Below, one piece after another: positions 57,297 to 64,000 of a stretch of 64,000 nucleotides of DNA. Origin of the DNA: Micromonospora endolithica. GTDB taxonomy: Bacteria; Actinomycetota; Actinomycetes; Mycobacteriales; Micromonosporaceae. Location of the stretch: the NCBI RefSeq assembly GCF_003626595.1, contig NZ_RBAK01000002.1, forward strand, positions 620,001 to 684,000, written 5' to 3'. Each line of letters starts with the position of its first letter. Positions within the stretch are counted from its first letter, which is position 1. Below the pieces are notes generated by a model. The model was given only the letters and a program-made list of their open reading frames with translations. It was not told the DNA's origin and searched no databases. The position numbers and the translations under genes were made by a program.

Positions 57297-59249
57297 TCAG
57301 CGGCGGGTGCGGCGGGAGCGGAGGTAGTCGGAGACGACGTACTCGCCGAGGTCGTCCAGGTCGGGGGTGAAGACGCGGCCCTTCGAGCGGCGGGCCACCG
57401 CGTCGACGAAGCGGCGCAGACCCGGGTCGTCGCCCAGCATGAAAAGGTTGAGCGTGGCGCCGTACCGGGCCAACCGGTCCACCTCCCGGACCGTCGCCTC
57501 GATGGTCTCCGGCAGCGGCGGCCAGTGGAACAGCGCCTCCCCGTCGTCCGGGTCCAGGTGCGCGGTCGGCTCACCGTCGGTGACCACCAGCACCACCGGC
57601 TCGGCGTCCGGGTGCCGCCGCAGGTGCCGGCCGGCCAGCCGCAGCGCGTGCTGGAGGTTGGTGCCCTGCTGCATGTCCGGCTCGACCGCCGCCAGCTCCC
57701 GCTGGGTCAGCGGCTGCGCCTCCCGGCCGAAGCCGACGATCTGCAGCGCGTCCTGCGGGAACCGGGTCGCCATCAGGTGCGACAGCGCCAGGGCGGTCTG
57801 CTTCATCGGACCCCACCGGCCCTGCGAGATCATCGAGTACGACAGGTCCACGCAGAGCGCCACCGCCGCCGACGACCGGCGTTCGGTCTCCACCACCTCG
57901 AAGTCCTCGACCGCCAGCTGCACCGGCACGCCGCCGCCGGACCGGCTGACCGCCCGGGTGAGGGTGCGGACCACGTCCAGCGGCTGCTCGTCGCCGTACT
58001 CCCAGGCGCGCGACCCGCCACTGACCTCGCCGGCCGCGCCGGCCGACCGCAGGTCGTGCTGGCCACGCGGGCCGGCGGTCAGGTCGGCGAAGACCCGGCG
58101 CAGGGCGGTGCCGCCGAGCCGGCGCAGCGCCTTCGGGCTCAGGGTCAGCCCGTCCGAGTCCCGGCTCACCCACCCCTGCCGGCGCAGTTCCCGCTCCAGC
58201 TCACGCAGCCGGCGTACGTCGTCGGCGGCGTCCCGGCCCAGCGTCCGGGCGACCGCGTCGACATCGACGTCGTCCAGGGACGCGCCCGGGTGCTCCTGTT
58301 CGAGTGAGTCCAGCAGTTCGTCCAGCTCACCGATCTCGCCCAGCGCACCGGCCGCGTCGGCGTACCCGAGCGGCTCGGCGCCCCGTACCCGCTCGCCCCG
58401 GCCCCAGCCCAGGTCCGGGCGGAGCGCCCGGAGGTTGGCGTCGAGCGCGGACAGCTGGTCGGAGAGCCGGTCGCCGAGGGACTGGCGCATCAGGCCGGCC
58501 AGTTCCTCCCGCTGCCGGTCGGACAGCGAGCGCATCAGCCGTTCCCCGGCCGCCGAGCGCCGGGCCAGGACGTCGACCAACTCGTCGACGTCCCTCGGCT
58601 GTTCCGGGAAGAACTCGCCGTGCCGGCGCATGAACTCGGCGAACGCGTCGGTGGTGTCCTCCGCCCGGGCGTGCCGCGTCAAGAGGTCGTTGAGGTCGCC
58701 CATCATCTCGGCGAGCCGACGCTGCACCTCGGGGTCACCGGCGGCGCGCGCGGCCTCCCGCAGCCCGGCGAACCGCTGCCCGAGCACCTCGTCCCGCAGT
58801 CCGCCGAGGATCCGCTGGTAGGTCTGCCGGGCCTCGTCGCTGGCCCACTCGTACCCGGACAGCTCCTGCACCGCACGGGCCGTCGAGCGGGGCAGGTTGT
58901 CCAGCACCGCCTCGGCGAACCGCGCGTCCTCGTCGTCGCGCCCGCGCAGCGCGTCGCGCTCGGCGGCGAGCGCCTGGTCGAGCAGGGCCCGGGACCGGGT
59001 CACCGCGCCGTCCAGGTCACCGCGGCGCAGCGCCGCACGGCGCAACCGGCGGGCCCGGGCGGCGAGGTCGTCGAGGCCACCGCGCCCCTGCGGGCCACGG
59101 CGCAGCAGGTTGCGCAGCGCCTCCCGGAGGCTGCCACCGGCCAGCACCTCGGAGCCGACCGCGTCCACCGCCGCCCGCACGTCGTACGGGGGCGCCAGCG
59201 GATCGGGGCCGTCGTGCCACTGCCCGTACCGGAACCGGTTGCCGGCCAT
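57297..59249 (-). CDS. VWA-domain protein (partner of MoxR-type ATPase)
   Basis: A 650-residue cytoplasmic protein. Residues 1-400 are mostly charged helices with many Arg and Glu (coiled-coil-like: RARRLRRAALRRGDLDGAV, LRRQGWVSRD). The C-terminal 240 residues are a von Willebrand A domain with the metal-ion adhesion motif VDLSYSM (DxSxS), a Thr in QQGTNLQHAL and VVLVVTDGEPT (the D of the third site). It begins 1 nt after the stop of the ATPase gene. Such MoxR/VWA pairs act as chaperone-like or chelatase-like systems that insert metals or remodel proteins; the target is unknown. Confidence 0.9.
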   Translation of the reverse strand: MAGNRFRYGQWHDGPDPLAPPYDVRAAVDAVGSEVLAGGSLREALRNLLRRGPQGRGGLDDLAARARRLRRAALRRGDLDGAVTRSRALLDQALAAERDALRGRDDEDARFAEAVLDNLPRSTARAVQELSGYEWASDEARQTYQRILGGLRDEVLGQRFAGLREAARAAGDPEVQRRLAEMMGDLNDLLTRHARAEDTTDAFAEFMRRHGEFFPEQPRDVDELVDVLARRSAAGERLMRSLSDRQREELAGLMRQSLGDRLSDQLSALDANLRALRPDLGWGRGERVRGAEPLGYADAAGALGEIGELDELLDSLEQEHPGASLDDVDVDAVARTLGRDAADDVRRLRELERELRRQGWVSRDSDGLTLSPKALRRLGGTALRRVFADLTAGPRGQHDLRSAGAAGEVSGGSRAWEYGDEQPLDVVRTLTRAVSRSGGGVPVQLAVEDFEVVETERRSSAAVALCVDLSYSMISQGRWGPMKQTALALSHLMATRFPQDALQIVGFGREAQPLTQRELAAVEPDMQQGTNLQHALRLAGRHLRRHPDAEPVVLVVTDGEPTAHLDPDDGEALFHWPPLPETIEATVREVDRLARYGATLNLFMLGDDPGLRRFVDAVARRSKGRVFTPDLDDLGEYVVSDYLRSRRTRR

Positions 59250-59250
59250 G

Positions 59251-60756
59251 TCAGGCCCGGTTGCCGTAGCGGGTCCGGCCGGAGTCGGTGACGTCCTTGC
59301 CGAGCCGGCGGGTCAGGTGCAGCCCCTCCAGGACGAACTCGACGCCGGCGGCGGCCTGCTCCGGGCTGGTCGCGTCACCGAGGCCGAGCCGGTCCAGCAC
59401 CTTGGCCAGGCCGGGTACGGTGCCCACCTGACCGAGCAGGTCGGCCGAGCCGACCAGCTCGCCGGTCTCGATCACCCGGCCGTCGTCGACAAGCGCGGTG
59501 AAGCCGGAGAGGTCCAGGCCGGCCAGGCGGGCCCGGAACGTCTCGGCGGTCGCCGTACGCAGCAGGTGACCGAGGATCTCCACCTCGCGGCCCTCCTCGC
59601 CGCTCTCGAACTCCACCTTCCCGCGCAGCGTCGAGGTCACCGACACCGCGTCCCCCACCCGCGCCACCGGCGCTTCGGAAAGGAAGGGCCCCCTGTTGAC
59701 GCCTCCGGTAGAGGAAGGGTCCCCTCCCAACTCCCCTCCTGACACCTCGGGCGCGGCGGCGAGCAGGCCGGAGCGGCGCAGCGCGGCGGCCGCGACCGTC
59801 TCGGCGGCGGCGATGGCGAACCGGGCGGAGACGCCGGAGCGCGGGTCCACCGACGGCGATTCCCGCACCGCGCGGGCGAACCGGGCGAGGACCTCCAGCA
59901 CGTGCTCGGGGACCTCGGCGACCAGGTCGGCCTCCTGGCGGATCAGGTTCAGTTCCAGGTCGAGGTCGAGCGGGTAGTGGGTGCGGACCTCGGCGCCGAA
60001 GCGGTCCTTGAGCGGGGTGATGATCCGGCCCCGGTTGGTGTAGTCCTCCGGGTTGGCGCTGGCCACCAGGAAAAGGTCCAGCGGCAGCCGCAACTGGTAG
60101 CCGCGAACCTGGATGTCCCGCTCCTCCAGCACGTTGAGCAGCGCCACCTGGATCCGTTCGGCCAGGTCGGGCAGCTCGTTGACGGCGAAGATGCCCCGGT
60201 TGGTGCGGGGTACCAGGCCGAAGTGGATGGTCTCCGGGTCGCCGAGGGTGCGGCCCTGGGCGATCCGGATCGGGTCGACGTCGCCGATCAGGTCACCGAC
60301 GCTGGTGTCCGGGGTGGCGAGCTTCTCGCCGTACCGCATCGAGCGGTGCAGCCAGCCGACCGGCAGGTCGTCGCCGGCCTCGGCCACCCGGGCCCGGGAG
60401 GCCGGGGTGAGCGGGTGCAGCGGATGCTCGTTGAGCACCGAGCCGGCGATCACCGGCGTCCACTCGTCGAGCAGCCCGACCAGCGAGCGGATGAGCCGGG
60501 TCTTGCCCTGGCCGCGCTCGCCGAGCAGCACCAGGTCGTGGCCGGCGAGCAGCGCCCGCTCGACCTCGGGCAGCACGGTGTCGTCGTAGCCCACGATGCC
60601 GGGGAAGCGGTCGGCGCCGGAACGCATCCGGGCCAGGAGGTTGTCACGGAGTTCCTGCTTGACGGTGCGGTACCGGTGACCGGCCGCGCGCAGCGCGCCG
60701 AGCGTGGCGGGCAGGTCGACCGGGGGGACCGGGGTAACCGGGGAAGGCGCAGTCAC
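59251..60756 (-). CDS. MoxR/magnesium-chelatase-type AAA ATPase with in-frame repeat insertion
   Basis: A 501-residue AAA+ ATPase of the sigma54-activator/Mg-chelatase clade: Walker A LGERGQGKTRLI, Walker B region GIFAVNELPDLAERIQVALLN, sensor 1 LFLVASANPEDYTNRGRIITPLKDRFG. It works with the downstream VWA protein. Between residues about 345 and 365 the segment GGDPSSTGGVNRGPFLSE is encoded by the dispersed repeat at 59682-59725; orthologues elsewhere would be expected to lack it. The frame is kept, so the protein is intact, with a disordered insertion. The start is a GTG. Confidence 0.92.
   Translation of the reverse strand: MTAPSPVTPVPPVDLPATLGALRAAGHRYRTVKQELRDNLLARMRSGADRFPGIVGYDDTVLPEVERALLAGHDLVLLGERGQGKTRLIRSLVGLLDEWTPVIAGSVLNEHPLHPLTPASRARVAEAGDDLPVGWLHRSMRYGEKLATPDTSVGDLIGDVDPIRIAQGRTLGDPETIHFGLVPRTNRGIFAVNELPDLAERIQVALLNVLEERDIQVRGYQLRLPLDLFLVASANPEDYTNRGRIITPLKDRFGAEVRTHYPLDLDLELNLIRQEADLVAEVPEHVLEVLARFARAVRESPSVDPRSGVSARFAIAAAETVAAAALRRSGLLAAAPEVSGGELGGDPSSTGGVNRGPFLSEAPVARVGDAVSVTSTLRGKVEFESGEEGREVEILGHLLRTATAETFRARLAGLDLSGFTALVDDGRVIETGELVGSADLLGQVGTVPGLAKVLDRLGLGDATSPEQAAAGVEFVLEGLHLTRRLGKDVTDSGRTRYGNRA
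59682..59725. repeat. Dispersed repeat copy inside a coding region
   Basis: The half-unit 59682-59705 (ggaagggccccctgttgacg...) matches the intergenic copy at 49251, and a second at 59713 begins ggaagggtcccct before diverging. The 31-bp period is the same as in the other copy. It lies in frame within the MoxR-type ATPase gene. Confidence 0.85.
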
Positions 60757-60866
60757 CCGGCCAACGCTAGCTCACCGGATCGGCGTCGACCGGTGCGTTG
60801 ACCACCGCCTCCGCCGCCGACGGACGGGCGCTACCGTGACACGGGGTTACGGAGAGGGGAACCGCG

Positions 60867-61334
60867 ATGGAGAGCACCCTGTCGGTCGACCGGGAACCGT
60901 GGGATTCGACCGACGCCGCCCGGCTGCGCGCCGCGCAACGCGCCGAGTTGGACGCCCGCTACGGCAGCGACGACCACGAGCCGGGCGCGGCACCGACGGC
61001 CGACAGCGTCACCGTCTTCCTGGTCGCCCGCGACGCCGCCGGGGTCGCCCTGGGCTGCGGCGGGCTGCGGATCCTCGGCCCCGGCGAGGCCGAGATCAAG
61101 CGGATGTACGTCGACCCGCCCGCCCGCGGCACCGGCGTGGCGACGGCGATCCTGCGCGCCCTGGAGGACGCCGCCCGCGCCGCCGGCGTCGGGACGCTGC
61201 TGCTGGAGACCGGCACCGCGCAGCCCGACGCGATGCGCTTCTACGAGCGGGAGGGCTACCGGCGGATCGAGAACTTCGGGCCGTACCGGGGTGAGCCGCT
61301 CTCCGTCTGTTACGCCCGCGACCTGCCCGGATAG
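60867..61334 (+). CDS. GNAT-family N-acetyltransferase
   Basis: A 155-residue acetyltransferase with the acetyl-CoA motif IKRMYVDPPARGTGVATAIL, then LLLETGTAQPDAMRFYEREGYRRI. The substrate is unknown; small-molecule amine acetylation is typical of such short GNATs. GAGAGGGG precedes the ATG. It is transcribed divergently from the MoxR-type ATPase gene. Confidence 0.92.
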   Translation: MESTLSVDREPWDSTDAARLRAAQRAELDARYGSDDHEPGAAPTADSVTVFLVARDAAGVALGCGGLRILGPGEAEIKRMYVDPPARGTGVATAILRALEDAARAAGVGTLLLETGTAQPDAMRFYEREGYRRIENFGPYRGEPLSVCYARDLPG

Positions 61335-61337
61335 GAC

Positions 61338-61380
61338 CCGGTGGCCCGGTCCCGCCCCGTGACCGGGACCGGGCCACCGG
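61338..61380. terminator. Bidirectional terminator hairpin
   Basis: A perfect 17-bp stem (61338-61354 with 61364-61380, 9-nt loop) lies between the GNAT gene and the convergent membrane-protein gene. Confidence 0.85.
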
Positions 61381-61384
61381 CGGT

Positions 61385-62458
61385 TCAGCCCCGGTCGCAG
61401 CGGTGGCAGGCGCCCCGGCGACGCAGGTGGTACGCGTACGTGGCCGCGCCCAGGGCCACGCCCCACAGCGGGAAGAACAGCAACGGTCCCCAGGCCACCA
61501 CGCCGTCGCCCAGGTCCCAGAAGCTCGCGCTGCTCAGGGCACTCAGGCCGGTTCCGGTGACGGCGATCGCCACCACGGTCGCCGGGACGACGGCGAGCGC
61601 CACCGGCACCCGCCGGCCGGCCAGCACCGGGATCCACCGGGGGAACAGCTCACCCCACCGCGCCACCAGGCCGAGCGTGAGAACCGCACCGACGGTGGCG
61701 AACGCGCCCAGCCCCGCTCCCGCCCACACCGCGCCGCTCTCCCGCATTCCGCCGAGGAATTCGGGGTCGATGCCGAGCGGGATGCCCACCGCCCAGGCGA
61801 AGCGGGTCAGCGCGTACCCGAACGGGACGGCGGCGGCGGTCCAGGCGGCCCACCGGCCCCAGCGGGCGGCGGCGGCCGGGGTGCGCCAGCCCCGGTCGGC
61901 GCCGTCGCGGCCGCACGCCGCGCAGGCCCCGGAGGTACGCCGCTGCCAGACCAGCAGCGCGCCGGCCAGCAGCACCCCGCCGACGATCGACGCGACGCGG
62001 GCGGCCAGCGCCCCGGTGAAGACGTCGGCGTAGTCGACCGGCGGCCAGCCGAACGGGGCACCGACCAGCAGGATCGGCAGGTACCCGAGGATCACCAGCA
62101 CCTGCATGCCGGGCACCACCACGGTCAGCACGGACGCGACCGCCCAGCCGTAGCCGAGCAGCACGGCACGTACCGGGCGGGCGGGCCGGGCGGCGGGCGC
62201 GGCCAGCGTCAGCGCGAGCACCGCGGCGGTGAGCAGGACCCCGGCGAACACCGGCGGCCCGAGATCGGCCGGTACCAGGCGCAGCAGGTTCGCCTCCCGG
62301 TTCGGGTCGTCGGCGCCGAACGGGTATCCGGCGCCGGTGACGGTGCCGAGCAGCGCGAGAGCGCCGCCGAGGCCGAGCCAGCCGGCGGCGAGGGGGGCGA
62401 GGAGGTCCAGCCGGTCGGACCGGCGGGCCGGGACGCGGGGAGGAGCGGTCGTCGTCAT
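61385..62458 (-). CDS. Hypothetical polytopic membrane protein
   Basis: A 357-residue protein with about eight hydrophobic segments. Two CxxC pairs, CAACGRD in the middle and CHRCDRG at the very C-terminus, could bind zinc across the cytoplasmic face. I do not recognise the family. It lies just downstream of the second LuxR two-component system in the same direction (77-bp gap), so it may be its target or co-transcribed. Confidence 0.75.
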   Translation of the reverse strand: MTTTAPPRVPARRSDRLDLLAPLAAGWLGLGGALALLGTVTGAGYPFGADDPNREANLLRLVPADLGPPVFAGVLLTAAVLALTLAAPAARPARPVRAVLLGYGWAVASVLTVVVPGMQVLVILGYLPILLVGAPFGWPPVDYADVFTGALAARVASIVGGVLLAGALLVWQRRTSGACAACGRDGADRGWRTPAAAARWGRWAAWTAAAVPFGYALTRFAWAVGIPLGIDPEFLGGMRESGAVWAGAGLGAFATVGAVLTLGLVARWGELFPRWIPVLAGRRVPVALAVVPATVVAIAVTGTGLSALSSASFWDLGDGVVAWGPLLFFPLWGVALGAATYAYHLRRRGACHRCDRG

Positions 62459-62535
62459 GCCTCCAGCCTCGGCCGGAGCGGCCGGGCACTCCTCCCGTAC
62501 GACGGTGAACCCGCTCCCCCGCCGGGGGGAGACAC

Positions 62536-63195
62536 TCAACCGGTGGGGGTGACGAAACCCGACTCGTACGCGGCGATGACGGCCTGGGTGCGGTCCCGCA
62601 CGCCGAGCTTGGCGAGCAGGTTGCCGACGTGGGTCTTCACCGTCTCCACCCCGACGACCAGTTCGGCGGCGATCTCCGGGTTGGACAGTCCGGTGGTCAT
62701 CAGCCGCAGCACCTCGGCTTCCCGGTCGGTGAGCCGGGCGGCCCGCAACCGGTCCGCGCCCCGTCCGCCGTAGGCGCCGGCGAGCTGCCGGATGGCCGCC
62801 GGGAACAGCAGCGACTCGCCGCGGGCGACCACCCGTACCGCCTCCACCACCTGGGCCGGCCGGGCCCGCTTGAGCAGGAAGCCGCTCGCGCCGGCGCGCA
62901 GCGCGTCGTAGACGTACTCGTCGTTGGCGAAGGTGGTCACCACCAGCACCCGGGGCGGATCTGCGGAGGCGGCGAGGAGCCGACGGGTGGCCTGGATGCC
63001 GTCGATCCGGGGCATCCGTACGTCCATCAGCACCACCTGGGGGCGGAGGCGGGCGACCAGCGGCAGCACCTCGACACCGTCGGTGGCCTCGCCGAGCACC
63101 GCCAGGTCCGGCTGGGCGTCGAGGATGGCCCGCAGGCCGATCCGGACCAGTTCGTCGTCGTCCACGATCAGCACGCCGGTCGGGTCTGCGGTCAC
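62536..63195 (-). CDS. LuxR/NarL-family response regulator
   Basis: A 219-residue response regulator: receiver domain [14 protein letters not shown] with phospho-acceptor Asp in [10 protein letters not shown] and Lys in GFLLKRARP; the LuxR HTH is [28 protein letters not shown]. Its GTG start overlaps the kinase stop as GTGA. It is a paralogue of the system at 4237-6158; the kinase and regulator here are the second such pair in the window. Confidence 0.95.
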   Translation of the reverse strand: MTADPTGVLIVDDDELVRIGLRAILDAQPDLAVLGEATDGVEVLPLVARLRPQVVLMDVRMPRIDGIQATRRLLAASADPPRVLVVTTFANDEYVYDALRAGASGFLLKRARPAQVVEAVRVVARGESLLFPAAIRQLAGAYGGRGADRLRAARLTDREAEVLRLMTTGLSNPEIAAELVVGVETVKTHVGNLLAKLGVRDRTQAVIAAYESGFVTPTG

Positions 63196-64000
63196 CGGGC
63201 TCCCTCCAGCGGCAGGCGGACCCGGACCCGCCAGCGCTCGGCGTCCGGGCCGGCGGTGAGCCGGCCGCCGAGCAGGAGGACCCGTTCGCGCATCCCGTCC
63301 AGTCCCCGGCCGCCGCGCCCCGGACCGGCCCGGCGGGCCGGCACCAGGTCGTTCACCAGTTCCAGCTCCAGGGTGTCCGGACCCACGTCCAGGCGGAGTG
63401 CCACCGGCCCCCGGCCGTACCGGGCGGCGTTGGTCAGTCCCTCCTGGACGATCCGGTACCCCTCCCGGGAGACCGCCGCCGGCACGGTGTCGGGGTCGCC
63501 GGTGCGCCGGCAGTCGACCCGCAGGCCGGTGGCGCGGGTGTCCGCCACGAGCCGGTCCAGGTCGGCGAGCGTACGCTGCGGCCCGGTCGCCGTGCCGGAA
63601 TCGGACTCGCGGAGCAGCCCCAGCACGTGGTCGAGGTCGTCCATGGCGGACCGCCCGGTGTCCTCGATCGCAGCCAGCGCCCGCCGGACGAACTCCGGAT
63701 CCTGGTCGAGCACCGCGCGGGCGGCGCCGGCCTGGAGGGTCGCCACGGTCAGCGCGTGGCCGACCGAGTCGTGCAGCTCCCGGGCCAGCCGGTTGCGCTC
63801 GGCCAGCCGGGCGGCACGCGCCTCCAGGGTGGCGATCCGCTCGGACTGCGCCGGCCCGAGCAGCACCGGCGCCATCGACACGGCCAGCGCGCCGAGACCG
63901 GCCGTCGCGTAGCCGAGGCCCACCAGCAACGCCACGCCGGCGACGGTCATCCATCCGGCGCCCCAGCCGTCCAGCGGCCCGAACTCCCCCCGCCCGACCA
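63192..64000 (-). CDS. Sensor histidine kinase (partial, N-terminus outside the window)
   Basis: The C-terminal 269 residues of a HisKA_3 kinase; the frame is open to the right edge. It has a hydrophobic segment ([20 protein letters not shown]), the dimerisation motif [23 protein letters not shown] with the phospho-acceptor His, and the ATPase domain with [19 protein letters not shown]. An internal ATG at 63950 would give a shorter protein, but upstream codons fit a continuing membrane region. It is coupled to its response regulator. Confidence 0.92.
   Translation of the reverse strand, partial: VGRGEFGPLDGWGAGWMTVAGVALLVGLGYATAGLGALAVSMAPVLLGPAQSERIATLEARAARLAERNRLARELHDSVGHALTVATLQAGAARAVLDQDPEFVRRALAAIEDTGRSAMDDLDHVLGLLRESDSGTATGPQRTLADLDRLVADTRATGLRVDCRRTGDPDTVPAAVSREGYRIVQEGLTNAARYGRGPVALRLDVGPDTLELELVNDLVPARRAGPGRGGRGLDGMRERVLLLGGRLTAGPDAERWRVRVRLPLEGAR

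Overview
The window is chromosomal DNA of a very high-GC actinomycete, most likely a Micromonosporaceae member such as Micromonospora. The reasons are the extreme third-position GC, the many GTG starts, the gene content (ECF41/ECF42 sigma factors, an F420-type split-barrel oxidoreductase, a tmsAB 10-methyl fatty-acid operon, a secreted mannanase), and a dispersed 31-bp-period repeat that I recall from that genus. I see no rRNA, tRNA, CRISPR array, insertion sequence or complete prophage. Strong hairpins separate most convergent genes.

Layout. 1-2.7 kb: edge of an oxidoreductase, a protein with a possible caspase-type His/Cys dyad, a secreted M15 peptidase, a small orphan. 2.7-9.3 kb: archaeal-type AAA ATPase with a candidate operator, a two-component system divergent from an ABC exporter operon, a SOUL protein. 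9.3-17.2 kb: membrane protein, serine hydrolase and ArsR regulator, two aldo/keto reductases, a frameshifted acetyltransferase, a DrrAB-type exporter. 17.2-26.6 kb: a 1066-residue signalling ATPase, sigma-J/HTH/DUF4180 cluster, an uncharacterised Tat-protein/86-aa/Cys-rich operon, secreted repeat and CBM3 proteins. 26.8-35 kb: a helicase fragment, a Upf1-like SF1 helicase, a GYD protein, a secreted metalloprotease, two VOC proteins, an MMPL transporter, a repeat-rich non-coding tract.

35-41.3 kb: the ECF42/DGPF pair, a membrane protein, and gluconate kinase plus gluconate permease. 41.3-46.6 kb: ABM monooxygenase, a secreted Asp-box beta-propeller protein, a TipA-type MerR regulator, and a GH26 mannanase with a LacI-type operator. 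46.6-49.3 kb: a two-gene operon of an uncharacterised protein and a Cas4/Dna2-like Fe-S nuclease. 49.3-57.2 kb: MFS exporter, zinc ribbon, an HTH/SRPBCC pair, tmsAB, DUF427, a ricin-type lectin protein, a DinB-like protein. 57.3-64 kb: a MoxR-type ATPase plus VWA pair, GNAT, a membrane protein, and a second LuxR two-component system cut by the right edge.

The most interesting signals are these. (i) The Fe-S nuclease operon and the distant SF1B helicase together carry the parts of a Dna2-like enzyme on separate polypeptides. (ii) The Tat/86-aa/Cys-rich operon has no function I can assign. (iii) A copy of the dispersed repeat lies in frame inside the MoxR-type ATPase gene.
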